Shown: in pieces, positions 48,832 through 58,850 of the stretch | Layout: the number at the start of each line of letters is the position of its first letter | Numbering within the stretch: position 1 is the first letter of the stretch | Source of the DNA: Strigamia acuminata | Taxonomy: Eukaryota > Arthropoda > Chilopoda > Geophilomorpha > Linotaeniidae | Direction of reading: 5' to 3' | Length of the DNA stretch: 60,000 nt | Assembly (NCBI GenBank): GCA_949358305.1 | Contig: OX442322.1 | Coordinates: forward strand, 8,248,001-8,308,000 | Position numbers and translations under genes: made by a program | The notes under the pieces: model-generated | Told to the model about the DNA's origin: nothing | Seen by the model: only the letters and a program-made list of their open reading frames with translations | The model's database searches: none

Positions 48832-49540
48832 TGTGGCGATGTATTCACCGACATTAGAATAGTCCTAGGCATGTGAGAGACTCGAGAGAAGATATACCAT
48901 TGTTTTAAAAAGTATAACAATTTATTTACAATAATAAAGAAAAGTAAAAAAAGGCTTAATCGATTTCTTCTAACTCTAAAAATGGCTTTGAATTGGCAAA
49001 AGGAACGGACTCACATGGATGATTCTGGTTCTTCATTCTGGATTCCACAGCTTGAATGATGGTCCGCGTGGCCATTGGTTGATTGGACGATTCGCGTCGC
49101 ACGAACGTCGCACAAAAGGAGTCCGCGTGGTCGTTGGCCGATTGGGCGGTTCGCATCGCACAGACGTCGCACAAACGTTCACAAACTGCCGGATCCTCTT
49201 CTAAATGCTCGAACGGACCATGATACTTGAACGGACACGTACTGGCGTCGAATCGTCAGTCTTCTCCTTGGTTCTCTTGACCGCGTGGTGAATTTAACGA
49301 TGCGATCGACGTGGCTGCTTGGCTTGAAGGAATCTGCTCGAGCGAGGTTCTTTTGTTGAGGCCCACTTTTATAATCCGGTCTGGATTATCTTCCTTGGCC
49401 AATCATGGACTGGACCAATTGGCAACTTGGCTCCCTGAGGCCAAGTGCCAATGACTGTAGTGGCCAATATGTGAACTGATTTTTAAAGTTTCTTGAAATT
49501 TGGGGGTTTTGAAGTTTCTGGGGCTTTTATTATTGCCACA
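48832..49540 (-). repeat. Gypsy-1 3' LTR
   Basis: 709 bases, copy of 56498-57206 at offset 7666. On the element strand it runs TGTGGC to GCCACA with inverted ends. It contains TATAAAAG (complement at 49366-49373) and AATAAA (complement at about 48921-48926), a standard LTR promoter and polyadenylation pair. Confidence 0.96.
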
Positions 49541-49555
49541 AATCCCTCCCCTCTT
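49541..49555 (-). promoter_or_regulatory. Gypsy-1 polypurine tract
   Basis: The element strand reads AAGAGGGGAGGGATT immediately before the 3' LTR. It is a textbook second-strand primer and contrasts with the pyrimidine tracts of the BEL elements nearby. Confidence 0.85.
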
Positions 49556-49675
49556 AGTTCTGTTGTTCGTCCTCGAACAACCCATAATGTAATTCTCACC
49601 TATAACCATAGAGCCTATTCCAATTGCCAATAACCAAACCATGCCTTCAATGTGAAAGCTTAGAGTTAAGCATAA

Positions 49676-49878
49676 TTAAAACACATGAAAAACACTAAAA
49701 TAAAATGCATAAAAGAAACACTAAACTGAAACACAAGAAAAATACTCAAATAAAACACATAAAAAGAAACACTAAAACAAAAACACATGAAAAACACTTG
49801 AATAAAACACATAAAAAGAAACACTAAAACAAAAACACATGAAAAACACTTGAATAAAACACATAAAAAGCACTTAAT
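49676..49878 (-). repeat. A-rich tandem repeats in Gypsy-1 3' region
   Basis: A unit of roughly 55-60 bases built from AAAACACATGAAAAACACTT and AATAAAACACATAAAAAG is repeated, two copies nearly exact (about 49765-49870) and one degenerate before them. The rest of the roughly 650 bases between pol and the LTR has no frame that looks coding. Function unknown. Confidence 0.7.
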
Positions 49879-50203
49879 GTTTGTGATCGTCCTTTTCTTC
49901 TTTCTCTCTTCATTCTACATTGCGTTGTGTAATGTTTTGTCATCAATTGTTTTTCTACACTTTGCCAATGCCACATCACTTTAAGCCAACTCTCATAATA
50001 ACCGAACAAAACTCAAAAGAAAATCAAAACACTTAACAAAAATAATCCTTGACCAATGAATACCCAAAAAGAAAAAACAGTTACCAAAAAAAATATTCTC
50101 AATCACTTGACAAATAAACACAAAAACCAAAACAAAAAGAACTTGAACTTGACACAAAAAAAATTGCCCGAACTGGGGCTTGAACAACAATTTCTTCGAC
50201 TCA

Positions 50204-53200
50204 TTATTTTCGACTTTTCCTTCTGTTCGCATTTCTTTTGAACAGACCCTTTCTTGCGATTGACATTAAATAGTCATCGTAACGCCTGGGTGGATGTAAG
50301 TTTCGCCTTGGACGTTGTCCAATTGGAGTACTATCTGCATTTTCAATTGGCTCAACCTCTGGTGCCATTGCATTGCCTGGTGCAATCTCATTGCCTGGTA
50401 CAATTTGATTACCCACTAATTCTGATTCCCCATCATCTAAAATTTCTGATTCTTCATCACCAACTATGGATTCTGGCCCATTGTAAGCATCAGTTTCCTC
50501 TTCCTCAAAATCCATAGTGACATAAATTTTTGGCTCCATTATTTTCTTGAGTCTGTCAACATGGACTGTTTGAAATTTTGATGGGTCACTTATGAGTCTG
50601 ATCTCATAATTTACCTCATTTGCTCTTGCCGTGACTTTATACGGCCCTGTATTGGTTTGAGCCAGCTTTTTATTATCCCCAACTGGTACTCTTATCTGCT
50701 TAAGATATACCAGATCACCAACTTTTATTTCTTTATCTCTGGCTGTCTCTAGGCTCTTAGTTCGCTGCCTTTCTGCCTGTTGGGTCAGAGCAAATTTAAC
50801 CCTGGCAAACGCTTCCTTCAAGTGCTCACTCCTATGCTGCACAAAAGCAGTTTCTTGAGTTGTGTTCTCCTTTAACATTTCCAAATACCCAAAAGGATCC
50901 CGACCCGTAAACAAAAAGACTGGGGTCTGATTCGTAATCTTATGGATTGCCATCCTGTAAGCCATCAAGGTGTATTCCAAATGCAGATCCCAGTCCTCCT
51001 GACCATCAGTCAACATGTGAGATAATGTTGCTGCAAGAGTGGCATTAAATCGTTCCACGAGGCCGTTGCATTGTGGGTGGTAAGCCGTCGTGGTAACATG
51101 TCTAATACCTAGACTCTTACACCAGTCATTAAACTCTTTAGACGTGAATGGCTTTCCCTGGTCTGTAAGCAGTGTCTTCATTGGCCCGTATCTTGAAACT
51201 AACATACCCTGGAGGGCAGTTATAATAGTCCTTGAGTTTTGGACTTTCAAGGGAGCTGCCTCAGGCCACTTACTGAAGTAGTCTATACAGACCACTATGA
51301 ATTTGTTACCCCTCGGTGTCTCCTTCAAGGGTCCCAAGACATCGCAAGCCATTCTCTCCATGGGAACTCCAACTGGCTTGAACAGTTGTAATGGAGCTCT
51401 CCCCACTGGATTTTTCCGTGCATTGCACTGGCTGCATGCACTAACATGATTGGTGATGTCTCTGTACATCCCCTGCCAGAAATATTGTCGGATTGCGGTC
51501 GAGTATAACTTTTCGATTCCAAAATGGCCCCTTTTATCGTGAATTTCTCTTAAAATGGCTGGAACCATTGTCTCTGGCACAACTAACGCTGAAGAGACAA
51601 TATCCTTTTTAAAACTTGACTTAAATAATAGTTCCCAATCCCCTATGTAATAATGATCCCATTCCTTGACTTTATTGCTGGCTGAAATCGCACCTTCGCA
51701 CACAATCTTTAATATTTTTGCCAGTTTTGGATCTGCCTTCTGGGCTTGAATAATTCTGTCCGGGGTCCAATCCACAAGTTCCATTGTACTCGAGTTTATT
51801 GTGTTAATGGAGACTTCTGGAAATAATCTAGATAGGGCGTCCGCCTTATTCAGAGGCCCCGGTTTGTATATTATATCATACTCAAATTCTTGCATTTTGA
51901 AGCTCCATCTCGTGAACTGGGCTTTGGAGTGGGAGTTTTGCATGAGGAATGTTAGGGGTGCATGATCCGTTATTAGGGTGAACTTCCTACCTAACAGATA
52001 ATATTTAAAGTGTTCAACTGCATAGACACATCCTAATGCCTCTAAGTGAATTGCGGGGTAAGCGCGTTCAGCGGCATTTAACCGTCGGCTGGCATATGCT
52101 AGCGGATGCAGTTTATCATCAATCTTTTGCTGCAATATTGCCCCTAAGCCGACTGTGGATGCGTCCGTCTCTAGATAGAAGTGCTCCTTCCAATTCGGGA
52201 GAACCAGAATTGGGTGAGCTGCCAGTTGAACCTTTAACTTATCAAACGCCACCTGTTGGCTTTCCTCCCAACTGAACTTAATGTCTTTCTTGAGTAGGTC
52301 TGTGAGCGGTGCAGCTATAGTAGAGAAGTCTCTAATAAACCTCCTGTAATATCCTGTCATACCAAGATACGACCTCACCTCACTCACGGACTTAGGTGGC
52401 CTGCACTGTTCCAGTGCCTCTACTTTCGACTTAATGGGTTGGATAGTTCCCTTCCTGATTACATGGCCCAAGTATTGTACCTCCAGCACTGCAAAGTTGC
52501 ATTTGCTGGGTTTTAGCTTTAACTTGGCCTCCCTGAACTTCTCAAAGATTCTTCGCAATAATTGTGGGTGATTGCTAAAAATTTTGGTCCATCCAAGGAC
52601 GTCATCGATAAAGACATCGCTTTCGTCGATGGGTTCTAGGGTTTTACTTAAAAGACGCTGAAAAATCGCTGGACTTGTCTTGAGTCCCATTGGCACTCTG
52701 GTCCACCTAAAGGTACCAAAGGCCGTGATAAATGCCGTTTTATCACGGTCTTCTATTGCCACTGGAACCTGCCAAAAACCGTTTGACAAATCCATGGACG
52801 AAAAGACTACACCTTCTCCCAATTTTGCTAAAAGTTCTTCAATAAGGGGAAGCGGGTAAGCGTCAGCTACCACCTTCATGTTTAAACCTCTATAGTCAAT
52901 GACTAGTCTCGGAGGTTTTCCCTCTCTCATAATTAGCATGCAGGGAGCAGCATAAGCTGAATTGCATTCTTCTATAATCCCTGCAGCCTTAAGTTTGCTA
53001 ATTAATTCCTTAAGTGTATTCGTATGGGCTTCCGGAAGTCTGTATGGACGTCTGCTGACTGGAATATCGTCAGTTAGATAAATCTTATGCTCGATTTTGT
53101 CCGTACATCCCAACCCGAATATGTCCTTAGCAAAAATGTCTTTAAATTCTGTAATCAAATCTGTCATTTGGTCTTTAATCTCACCCTCTAGGTGCTTTAC

Positions 53201-54499
53201 ATCAAAATCGTCCATAGATATGTCAGATTCGCATGCTGCTGACATAATCGCATAGCCTTCATTATCCTTAAATGGTTGATTGAGCAGGACAGACTCTATT
53301 GTTTCAAAATAGTCAAAGAGCTTCACACCCCCTTCGCTGTCCTCCCACCAGTCCTTAATCCTAATTCCTATTTCTGGGGGTAGAGAGGCCCATGGCAATC
53401 CCTCCCCTCTTAGATATTCATTATCCAAGGCTTCTCTAAAAACTTTACAGCTATGGATCAGACCTTGCGGTTGCGCAACTTGGAGCTCTTGCTGAGACAC
53501 GCCACCAAAAACGGTCAGAGCCACAGTGTCCTCCATATTCTCGTCAAACCATACCTTATGGGTCTTGGTGCAGATGCGCGTACCCAGTTCTTGTTGCACA
53601 TCCAAGCCCAAAATACTGTGCAGATTGTCCGGATTATTTACATCCCCGTACAGGTTCATCCACACAGCCTTTCGACACTTGCCCACCTGTAGCTCAATTT
53701 CTACCATTTTAATTAATGGCATGGAGGCTCCCGTAATACCAACAATATCACAGTCGATGGGGCTTTCTCTATAACTTATGTCATGCTCCATGAGTTTATC
53801 CCATAAATGGATATGAATCAGGCTTGTTGACGCACCCGTATCCAAGAGAAGTTTAGTTTCCACTCCTCCAATTTTTACTGCAACCCAATAAAGTCTAGTC
53901 GGTTTTCTAGTAGGAGCCTTGACTATCCCTTCTAATGCTAAAACTGTCTGAGATCTTGGCGTATTTCTTGATACCAATTTCCCTTCACTGTTGGACTTAA
54001 CTTTATCCTTAACCATAACCTTATCCTTAACCTTATCCTTAACTTTAACCTTATTCTTAACCTTATCCTCAATGTCACAACGGTCTTTATCAACTTTATT
54101 TAAGCCACTGTCATTATCATTATCATTATTGGTGGCATTAACATCTTTATTATCATTATTTACTTCCTTAAAGTCATAACTATCTTGAACTTTCTTTATT
54201 TCTGTAGCTACGGTAGTTCGGATGCCGACTCGGTCGACATCTGTCTGTTTTGACAGGGATACAATTGGGAATGCTTTCTCCGACCATTGTAGGTCATTTA
54301 AATTTGATCTGACAATATCGAAGTCTGACATTCCTTGTGCATTCAAGTCCTTCTCTAAGTTGTCCATTCCAAATGCCCTAGCTACTTCGTCAAACTCATC
54401 AATGGCTAAATAGGGATCATCCCAATCCTTTTGAGCTGTTGACTCCGATTTCAGCTCTTCTGTGTGAACTAACACCTGACCTTTATTAACACTAATCAC
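50204..54499 (-). CDS. Gypsy-1 Pol (protease, RT, RNase H, integrase), expressed by -1 frameshift
   Basis: The Pol frame has no ATG near its 5' end; the annotated left limit 54499 is a GTG, and the frame is open back to the gag stop region, consistent with entry by frameshifting at 54541-54547. Counting from 54499: a charged N-terminal region with lysine/valine/aspartate repeats (about 140-185); protease LLLDTGAST with Asp at 220; RT with SSMDLSNGFWQVPV and catalytic FIDD at 630-633; RNase H with ETDASTVGLGA; H2C2 integrase finger (HFGIEKLY, CSQC); the integrase triad at D1053, D1113 and E1149 with 35 residues between the last two; a GPY module (TNTGPYKV). Domain order is Ty3/gypsy. The RT motif is FIDD rather than the usual Y/F-x-DD with V, L or M. 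Confidence 0.95.
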   Translation of the reverse strand: MISVNKGQVLVHTEELKSESTAQKDWDDPYLAIDEFDEVARAFGMDNLEKDLNAQGMSDFDIVRSNLNDLQWSEKAFPIVSLSKQTDVDRVGIRTTVATEIKKVQDSYDFKEVNNDNKDVNATNNDNDNDSGLNKVDKDRCDIEDKVKNKVKVKDKVKDKVMVKDKVKSNSEGKLVSRNTPRSQTVLALEGIVKAPTRKPTRLYWVAVKIGGVETKLLLDTGASTSLIHIHLWDKLMEHDISYRESPIDCDIVGITGASMPLIKMVEIELQVGKCRKAVWMNLYGDVNNPDNLHSILGLDVQQELGTRICTKTHKVWFDENMEDTVALTVFGGVSQQELQVAQPQGLIHSCKVFREALDNEYLRGEGLPWASLPPEIGIRIKDWWEDSEGGVKLFDYFETIESVLLNQPFKDNEGYAIMSAACESDISMDDFDVKHLEGEIKDQMTDLITEFKDIFAKDIFGLGCTDKIEHKIYLTDDIPVSRRPYRLPEAHTNTLKELISKLKAAGIIEECNSAYAAPCMLIMREGKPPRLVIDYRGLNMKVVADAYPLPLIEELLAKLGEGVVFSSMDLSNGFWQVPVAIEDRDKTAFITAFGTFRWTRVPMGLKTSPAIFQRLLSKTLEPIDESDVFIDDVLGWTKIFSNHPQLLRRIFEKFREAKLKLKPSKCNFAVLEVQYLGHVIRKGTIQPIKSKVEALEQCRPPKSVSEVRSYLGMTGYYRRFIRDFSTIAAPLTDLLKKDIKFSWEESQQVAFDKLKVQLAAHPILVLPNWKEHFYLETDASTVGLGAILQQKIDDKLHPLAYASRRLNAAERAYPAIHLEALGCVYAVEHFKYYLLGRKFTLITDHAPLTFLMQNSHSKAQFTRWSFKMQEFEYDIIYKPGPLNKADALSRLFPEVSINTINSSTMELVDWTPDRIIQAQKADPKLAKILKIVCEGAISASNKVKEWDHYYIGDWELLFKSSFKKDIVSSALVVPETMVPAILREIHDKRGHFGIEKLYSTAIRQYFWQGMYRDITNHVSACSQCNARKNPVGRAPLQLFKPVGVPMERMACDVLGPLKETPRGNKFIVVCIDYFSKWPEAAPLKVQNSRTIITALQGMLVSRYGPMKTLLTDQGKPFTSKEFNDWCKSLGIRHVTTTAYHPQCNGLVERFNATLAATLSHMLTDGQEDWDLHLEYTLMAYRMAIHKITNQTPVFLFTGRDPFGYLEMLKENTTQETAFVQHRSEHLKEAFARVKFALTQQAERQRTKSLETARDKEIKVGDLVYLKQIRVPVGDNKKLAQTNTGPYKVTARANEVNYEIRLISDPSKFQTVHVDRLKKIMEPKIYVTMDFEEEETDAYNGPESIVGDEESEILDDGESELVGNQIVPGNEIAPGNAMAPEVEPIENADSTPIGQRPRRNLHPPRRYDDYLMSIARKGLFKRNANRRKSRK

Positions 54500-54535
54500 G
54501 GGCTCCTCAGGATCTGGTCTGGTACCTGATTGCCC
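54500..54535 (-). promoter_or_regulatory. Predicted frameshift-stimulating hairpin
   Basis: On the minus strand, five bases after the slippery site, GGGC pairs with GCCC (54532-54535 and 54500-54503) and TCAGG with CCTGA (54525-54529 and 54507-54511) around a 13-base loop. Spacing and size fit known -1 frameshift stimulators. A pseudoknot cannot be judged by eye. Confidence 0.6.
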
Positions 54536-54537
54536 AG

Positions 54538-55611
54538 TTAGTTTTTTTGATTCTCTGGTTCTTTTTGGGACGATTGGCCAGTAGACTTGGGCGCCCCCAC
54601 ATTACGGTCATTTTTGTTTTTACCGTTCTGTCGGTTATCCCATCCTTTTTTGAAATTCTGACTCTTACTCCTATTGGAATTACCCCCGGTATTATCTCTA
54701 TTTGTCTGGTTTACTCTATCACACTGTTTAAATATGTGTCCCCGCTGCTTGCACGCATTGCAATACCACTCAGCCTGTGGTATCTGACATGAGCCAGCGT
54801 AATGGCCTAAATGCCCACACCGATAACAAACTATGTCGTCTGAATTTGTGGTGTTCTTGCTCTGGAATGTGTCACCCACATGATAAGAACCACTAGACTG
54901 AGGGGCACCTGTCTGCTTATTCAAGCTCGCTATCAGCATATCCAATTTCTCGCTCAAAAGTTCAACGTCTGACTTCTGTTTGGGTTTGGTTTTGGGTTGT
55001 CCCACAGAAGAGACCTCTAAATCCTCCAGCGTTGTGGTTGCCGATTTTGCCAAGTGCGCCCTTTCGACTTCTTGGTTCGACGCCCACTCCACTGCGGTCT
55101 TGAAGCTTTTAAATGTGCCGTGTTGGCACACTGCTTCAGCGATTATTCCTTTCAGTCCGGCCTTGAACTTTGACAGTAGCATTCGGTCTTTCATCTCGTC
55201 AGTGAACAGGAAGGTCTTGTTTGACTCTTCCATCATACCAGCAACTCTGGCCGCAAAGGCGCTGACGTTCTCTCCTTTGCGTTGTTCAGCCCGATAGAAT
55301 TTTTCCATCATGGCTTCAGCCGTCTCCTCTTGGCCAAAACGACCGCGGAGCAAAGTCTGAAACTCTTCTAGCACGGCACAGCCAGACGCGGAGCTGAAGG
55401 TATTTAGCCAAGTGCGCCCCTCATCCACCATCTTTGAGCGCATAACGCTGCAAGTAAATGATTCGGACCACTTGTTTGCGGTGGCTATGTTGGCTGACTC
55501 AGAGATAAAACTCTGCACACTTGCTCCCGTCTTACTGTTCCCCGTAAACTTGGGGACTAGGGCCATAAGGGCCACAACAGGGATGGCCGGGGCGGCTGGT
55601 GGGTCGGCCAT
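54538..55611 (-). CDS. Gypsy-1 Gag
   Basis: 357 residues from ATG 55611 (MADPPAAPAI). An upstream TTG-initiated extension is possible but unnecessary. The central part resembles a retrotransposon gag capsid domain (RTWLNTF, EEFQTLLRGRFGQEE, FAARVAGM). The C-terminal third has two CX2CX4HX4C zinc knuckles, CYRCGHLGHYAGSC and CNACKQRGHIFKQC, for RNA binding. The final codons overlap the slippery site. Gag forms the particle that packages the element RNA. Confidence 0.93.
   Translation of the reverse strand: MADPPAAPAIPVVALMALVPKFTGNSKTGASVQSFISESANIATANKWSESFTCSVMRSKMVDEGRTWLNTFSSASGCAVLEEFQTLLRGRFGQEETAEAMMEKFYRAEQRKGENVSAFAARVAGMMEESNKTFLFTDEMKDRMLLSKFKAGLKGIIAEAVCQHGTFKSFKTAVEWASNQEVERAHLAKSATTTLEDLEVSSVGQPKTKPKQKSDVELLSEKLDMLIASLNKQTGAPQSSGSYHVGDTFQSKNTTNSDDIVCYRCGHLGHYAGSCQIPQAEWYCNACKQRGHIFKQCDRVNQTNRDNTGGNSNRSKSQNFKKGWDNRQNGKNKNDRNVGAPKSTGQSSQKEPENQKN
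54541..54547 (-). promoter_or_regulatory. -1 frameshift slippery heptamer A_AAA_AAC
   Basis: The gag frame reads CAA AAA AAC TAA on the minus strand, so the heptamer A_AAA_AAC sits one codon before the gag stop (54538-54540) in the correct phase. After a -1 shift the ribosome enters the Pol frame, which is open from this point. This is a classical retroviral shift site. Confidence 0.85.
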
Positions 55612-56478
55612 AACTTGAGATGACTCAATCAAAATTCAAAACCAGAAAAGTTCAAAATGCAAAACCAGAAAAATTCAAAATCCAAAACCAGAAAAATTCA
55701 AAATTCAAAACCTTCAATTTCAAAAAAAAATTCATAAAAATTTAAAATTCAAAAATTTCAAATCCAAAAAAATCCATATTCAAAAAAAATTTCAAAAATC
55801 CAAAAAATTCAGAATTCAAAAAGGTTCAAATTCAAAAAAAATTCAAAATTGAAAAGAATTCAAAATTCAAAAATTCAAAACAAAAATTTCAAAGTTCAAA
55901 ATAAATTCAATTCAAAAAAAATTTAAGATTTCAAGTTCATAATCAATTCATAATTCATAATCAAACACTAATTCAAAAGTTTAAATCCAAAAAAAATTTT
56001 CTCCCCCAAAAAAAACTCAAAGGTCAAGTATTCAAAGTATTCAAAGGCTAAACTCAGGGGTCAAAATTACTAATCTCTTGTCTTGTCTCTATGCCAACTG
56101 ACCCATATAAATTTCCTGTACTGATCCTCTTAAACAATAACTCAACAAAAAAATAAAAAACATGGCCAACATAAAGTAAAAACGTGGATAAAAAAAATGG
56201 CGAAAATGGTCAAAAACGGTGAAAAATGGTTAAACAATGACCAAAACGGCTAAAAACGGCCAAGAAAACTATCAAAAATGGCCTAAACATTGAAAAAAAA
56301 ACGGCCAAAAACAGTCAAAAACGCTAAAATTAGGCCAAAAACGTTCAAAACCGTTAAAAAGCTGTCAAAAAGTGACCAAAACGGCTAAAAACGATCAAAA
56401 AACAATTAAAAACGGCCAAATTTGGCTCAAATCGGTCAAAACTGGATCAGCTAGCTAAAATAGGTCAGTTCCACAAGT
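55612..56478 (-). repeat. Gypsy-1 leader with two blocks of low-complexity repeats
   Basis: The leader between primer site and gag is about 870 bases. From about 55630 to 56000 the plus strand is built from AAAATTCAAAATTC-like units, and from about 56160 to 56450 from GGCCAAAAACGGTCAAAAAC-like units. Neither block codes for anything recognisable. A leader composed of two different degenerate repeats is unusual. Confidence 0.8.
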
Positions 56479-56496
56479 GGACTGGTCTCGGCACCA
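56479..56496 (-). promoter_or_regulatory. Gypsy-1 primer binding site
   Basis: On the element strand TGGTGCCGAGACCAGTCC starts one base after the 5' LTR. TGG at this position is the complement of a tRNA CCA end. I do not identify the tRNA. Confidence 0.7.
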
Positions 56497-56497
56497 T

Positions 56498-57206
56498 TGT
56501 GGCGATGTATTCACCGACATTAGAATAGTCCTAGGCATGTGAGAGACTCGAGAGAAGATATACCATTGTTTTAAAAAGTATAACAATTTATTTACAATAA
56601 TAAAGAAAAGTAAAAAAAGGCTTAATCGATTTCTTCTAACTCTAAAAATGGCTTTGAATTGGCAAAAGGAACGGACTCACATGGATGATTCTGGTTCTTC
56701 ATTCTGGATTCCACAGCTTGAATGATGGTCCGCGTGGCCATTGGTTGATTGGACGATTCGCGTCGCACGAACGTCGCACAAAAGGAGTCCGCGTGGTCGT
56801 TGGCCGATTGGGCGGTTCGCATCGCACAGACGTCGCACAAACGTTCACAAACTGCCGGATCCTCTTCTAAATGCTCGAACGGACCATGATACTTGAACGG
56901 ACACGTACTGGCGTCGAATCGTCAGTCTTCTCCTTGGTTCTCTTGACCGCGTGGTGAATTTAACGATGCGATCGACGTGGCTGCTTGGCTTGAAGGAATC
57001 TGCTCGAGCGAGGTTCTTTTGTTGAGGCCCACTTTTATAATCCGGTCTGGATTATCTTCCTTGGCCAATCATGGACTGGACCAATTGGCAACTTGGCTCC
57101 CTGAGGCCAAGTGCCAATGACTGTAGTGGCCAATATGTGAACTGATTTTTAAAGTTTCTTGAAATTTGGGGGTTTTGAAGTTTCTGGGGCTTTTATTATT
57201 GCCACA
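56498..57206 (-). repeat. Gypsy-1 5' LTR
   Basis: 709 bases, no difference from 48832-49540 seen by eye. The promoter TATAAAAG complement is at about 57032-57039. It is flanked on the right by GTAT (57207-57210), the second target copy. Confidence 0.96.
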
Positions 57207-57283
57207 GTATGTAGGCTTTAGAAGCCTTGCGCCCACTCCCCAGCACCACCGGACCCAAATGGTCGATCCCAGTGTGTTGGAAC
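57207..57283 (-). pseudogene. BEL3B pol piece between Gypsy-1 and BEL4
   Basis: The minus-strand frame encodes FQHTGIDHLGPV, with the first catalytic Asp of integrase, and SKAYIL. This continues in frame into the piece ending at 48831. On the right it is broken by the BEL4 LTR. The remainder of BEL3B should lie beyond BEL4, outside the window. Confidence 0.93.
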
Positions 57284-58797
57284 TGTTGCGGTCTGTCAAC
57301 ACCAAACAGCTAGGAATGGGGTTGGGGCTATTTGAATTTCCCGCCTCTAAAAAACTCAAGTGATCGTATTGTTAAATTCGTACGAAAACCGCGCTGAGAA
57401 CACAAATCCGCACTGAAAACTATTGTTGAATGCATGGAGCATTGATGGGAACACCGTTGATTAATATCCAATGGAGTGCTGAATCAATGGCTAATCCAGG
57501 GAAAGGCTTAACTACTCGCGCCACATTGCTTAAATAACATGAAACGGGAGTAAAATTAAAAACAACTTCTTTAATCTAAGTTAAACAGAAGAGTGAAGAA
57601 AATACATCAATTACATTGGTTCTTTTGGAACCGCACATGCGCAGTAACCATTACGGCACGCGCCAAGCCGATAGCGGCGAAATACATTAACAAAAGAAAC
57701 TCCGTTGTCATAGCAACGGAGGAAACGAAATCACAGCAAAGTTGTAGTTACATAAAAACTGCACGAAATAAAGATTGTGACATACTAAAATGATCACAAG
57801 AATACCAGGAATATTTAATCTAATCACAACAATAAGATCTGAAAAGTAAAACAGTGCAAACGGAGCAAAAACAATGATCGTCAAGCAGACGATCGAGACA
57901 GCCAATCAGCGTCAAGCAAAATGATGTCATCAAAACATTTGAATTCCGAACGGAATAAAAATGCAAAAATAGCAAAGAATACAGGTGAAAACACTTCGAA
58001 ATGAAATAATAAATAAGTATAATAGTATAATAAATTCAAAGCAAACGATTACATCATCAAAATTGCCGATAAATCAACATGGCGCCCAACGGTCACCTAA
58101 TCGGCGGCAAAGCAACACAGTTTGAAAATACAAGTTTAAGATTTGAATAAAAACACCTGACAATGTTGAAATAAATATAGGAAATATAATTTCCCGAACA
58201 AAATCACACTATTTAATCAAAACTACACAGAAATGGATCGTAACACGAACGAAACGAACATCGTCGGCCGCGCCCATATGGTGGCCGACGACGAACGTTC
58301 GTAACGACGAAACGAAAACTCTATGACAAAATCTGAGCACACCAAACGAAAGAGCACACCGGAATTAGTACAAAACAATACTAAAACACAACAAAACTAC
58401 CATAAAAAGGTGAAAACGAAACGTTAGAAGTTCTGAAATAATAAGACTAGGAATTGAAAAATGACGTCACGCGTATAGCGTAACTGTGCTGCATTTCGAC
58501 GAATGCACTCAAAAATGCCGTACAACTAGAAAAATGCATTAGAATTGATAAAATAAAACAAAATACGCAATAAAATACTGAAAATAAGTGACAATAAATT
58601 GAATTATCCCATTTCACAACACTAAAACACTAAATAACATTGAAAAAGTTTAATAAGTCAAAATTCCTGTAAAGTGAAAAATATCATTTAATTATGAAAA
58701 ATAAAACACTAAAGGAAAATTAAACAAATCAAAGCAAATTAGTAATATTTATTGACACAATCTCAGCACAACAATTCTTCCACGCTGTCTTGCAACA
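57284..58797 (-). repeat. BEL4 3' LTR
   Basis: 1514 bases, starting TGTTGC and ending GCAACA in plus-strand reading. It carries an X-box-like palindrome (57704-57717) within CTCCGTTG...CAACGGAG, GGCACGCGCC, a CCAAT box, a strong hairpin with GGCCGACGA paired to TCGTCGGCC (about 58244-58302) and CRE (58462-58469). These blocks occur in the same order in BEL2. Unlike BEL1 and BEL2 it has stops in the frame equivalent to the leader ORF. Confidence 0.9.
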
Positions 58798-58850
58798 GCG
58801 AATTGCCGGCGAGAGAACAGAGAAGAGAAAACACAACGAGCTCAAACAAA

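Larger units (their letters stand above)
48832..57206 (-). mobile_element. Gypsy-1: complete Ty3/gypsy LTR retrotransposon
   Basis: An 8375-base minus-strand element with two 709-base LTRs that look identical by eye, a target duplication GTAT (48828-48831 and 57207-57210), a primer site, separate gag and pol frames linked by a -1 frameshift signal, and a purine tract before the 3' LTR. No envelope-like frame is present. It lies in the integrase core of BEL3B. Identical LTRs and intact frames mark it as one of the youngest insertions. Confidence 0.97.

Noticed and set aside
48956-49174. 72-codon frame repeated at 56622-56840
   Set aside because: It lies inside both Gypsy-1 LTRs around the U3 region; the duplication is due to the LTRs, and there is no supporting motif.
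49541-50203. Envelope gene in Gypsy-1
   Set aside because: Between pol and the 3' LTR there is only A-rich repeat and short frames without signal peptide or fusion features.
54001-54075. CCTTA-rich repeat as a regulatory or telomere-like element
   Set aside because: It lies in the Pol frame and encodes the lysine/valine/aspartate repeats of the N-terminal region; a coding microsatellite.
16228-57283. BEL3A and BEL3B as one element
   Set aside because: Both are minus strand, but a 5' LTR (ending 40544) lies left of a 3' LTR (starting 41142) with other sequence between, so they must be two insertions.
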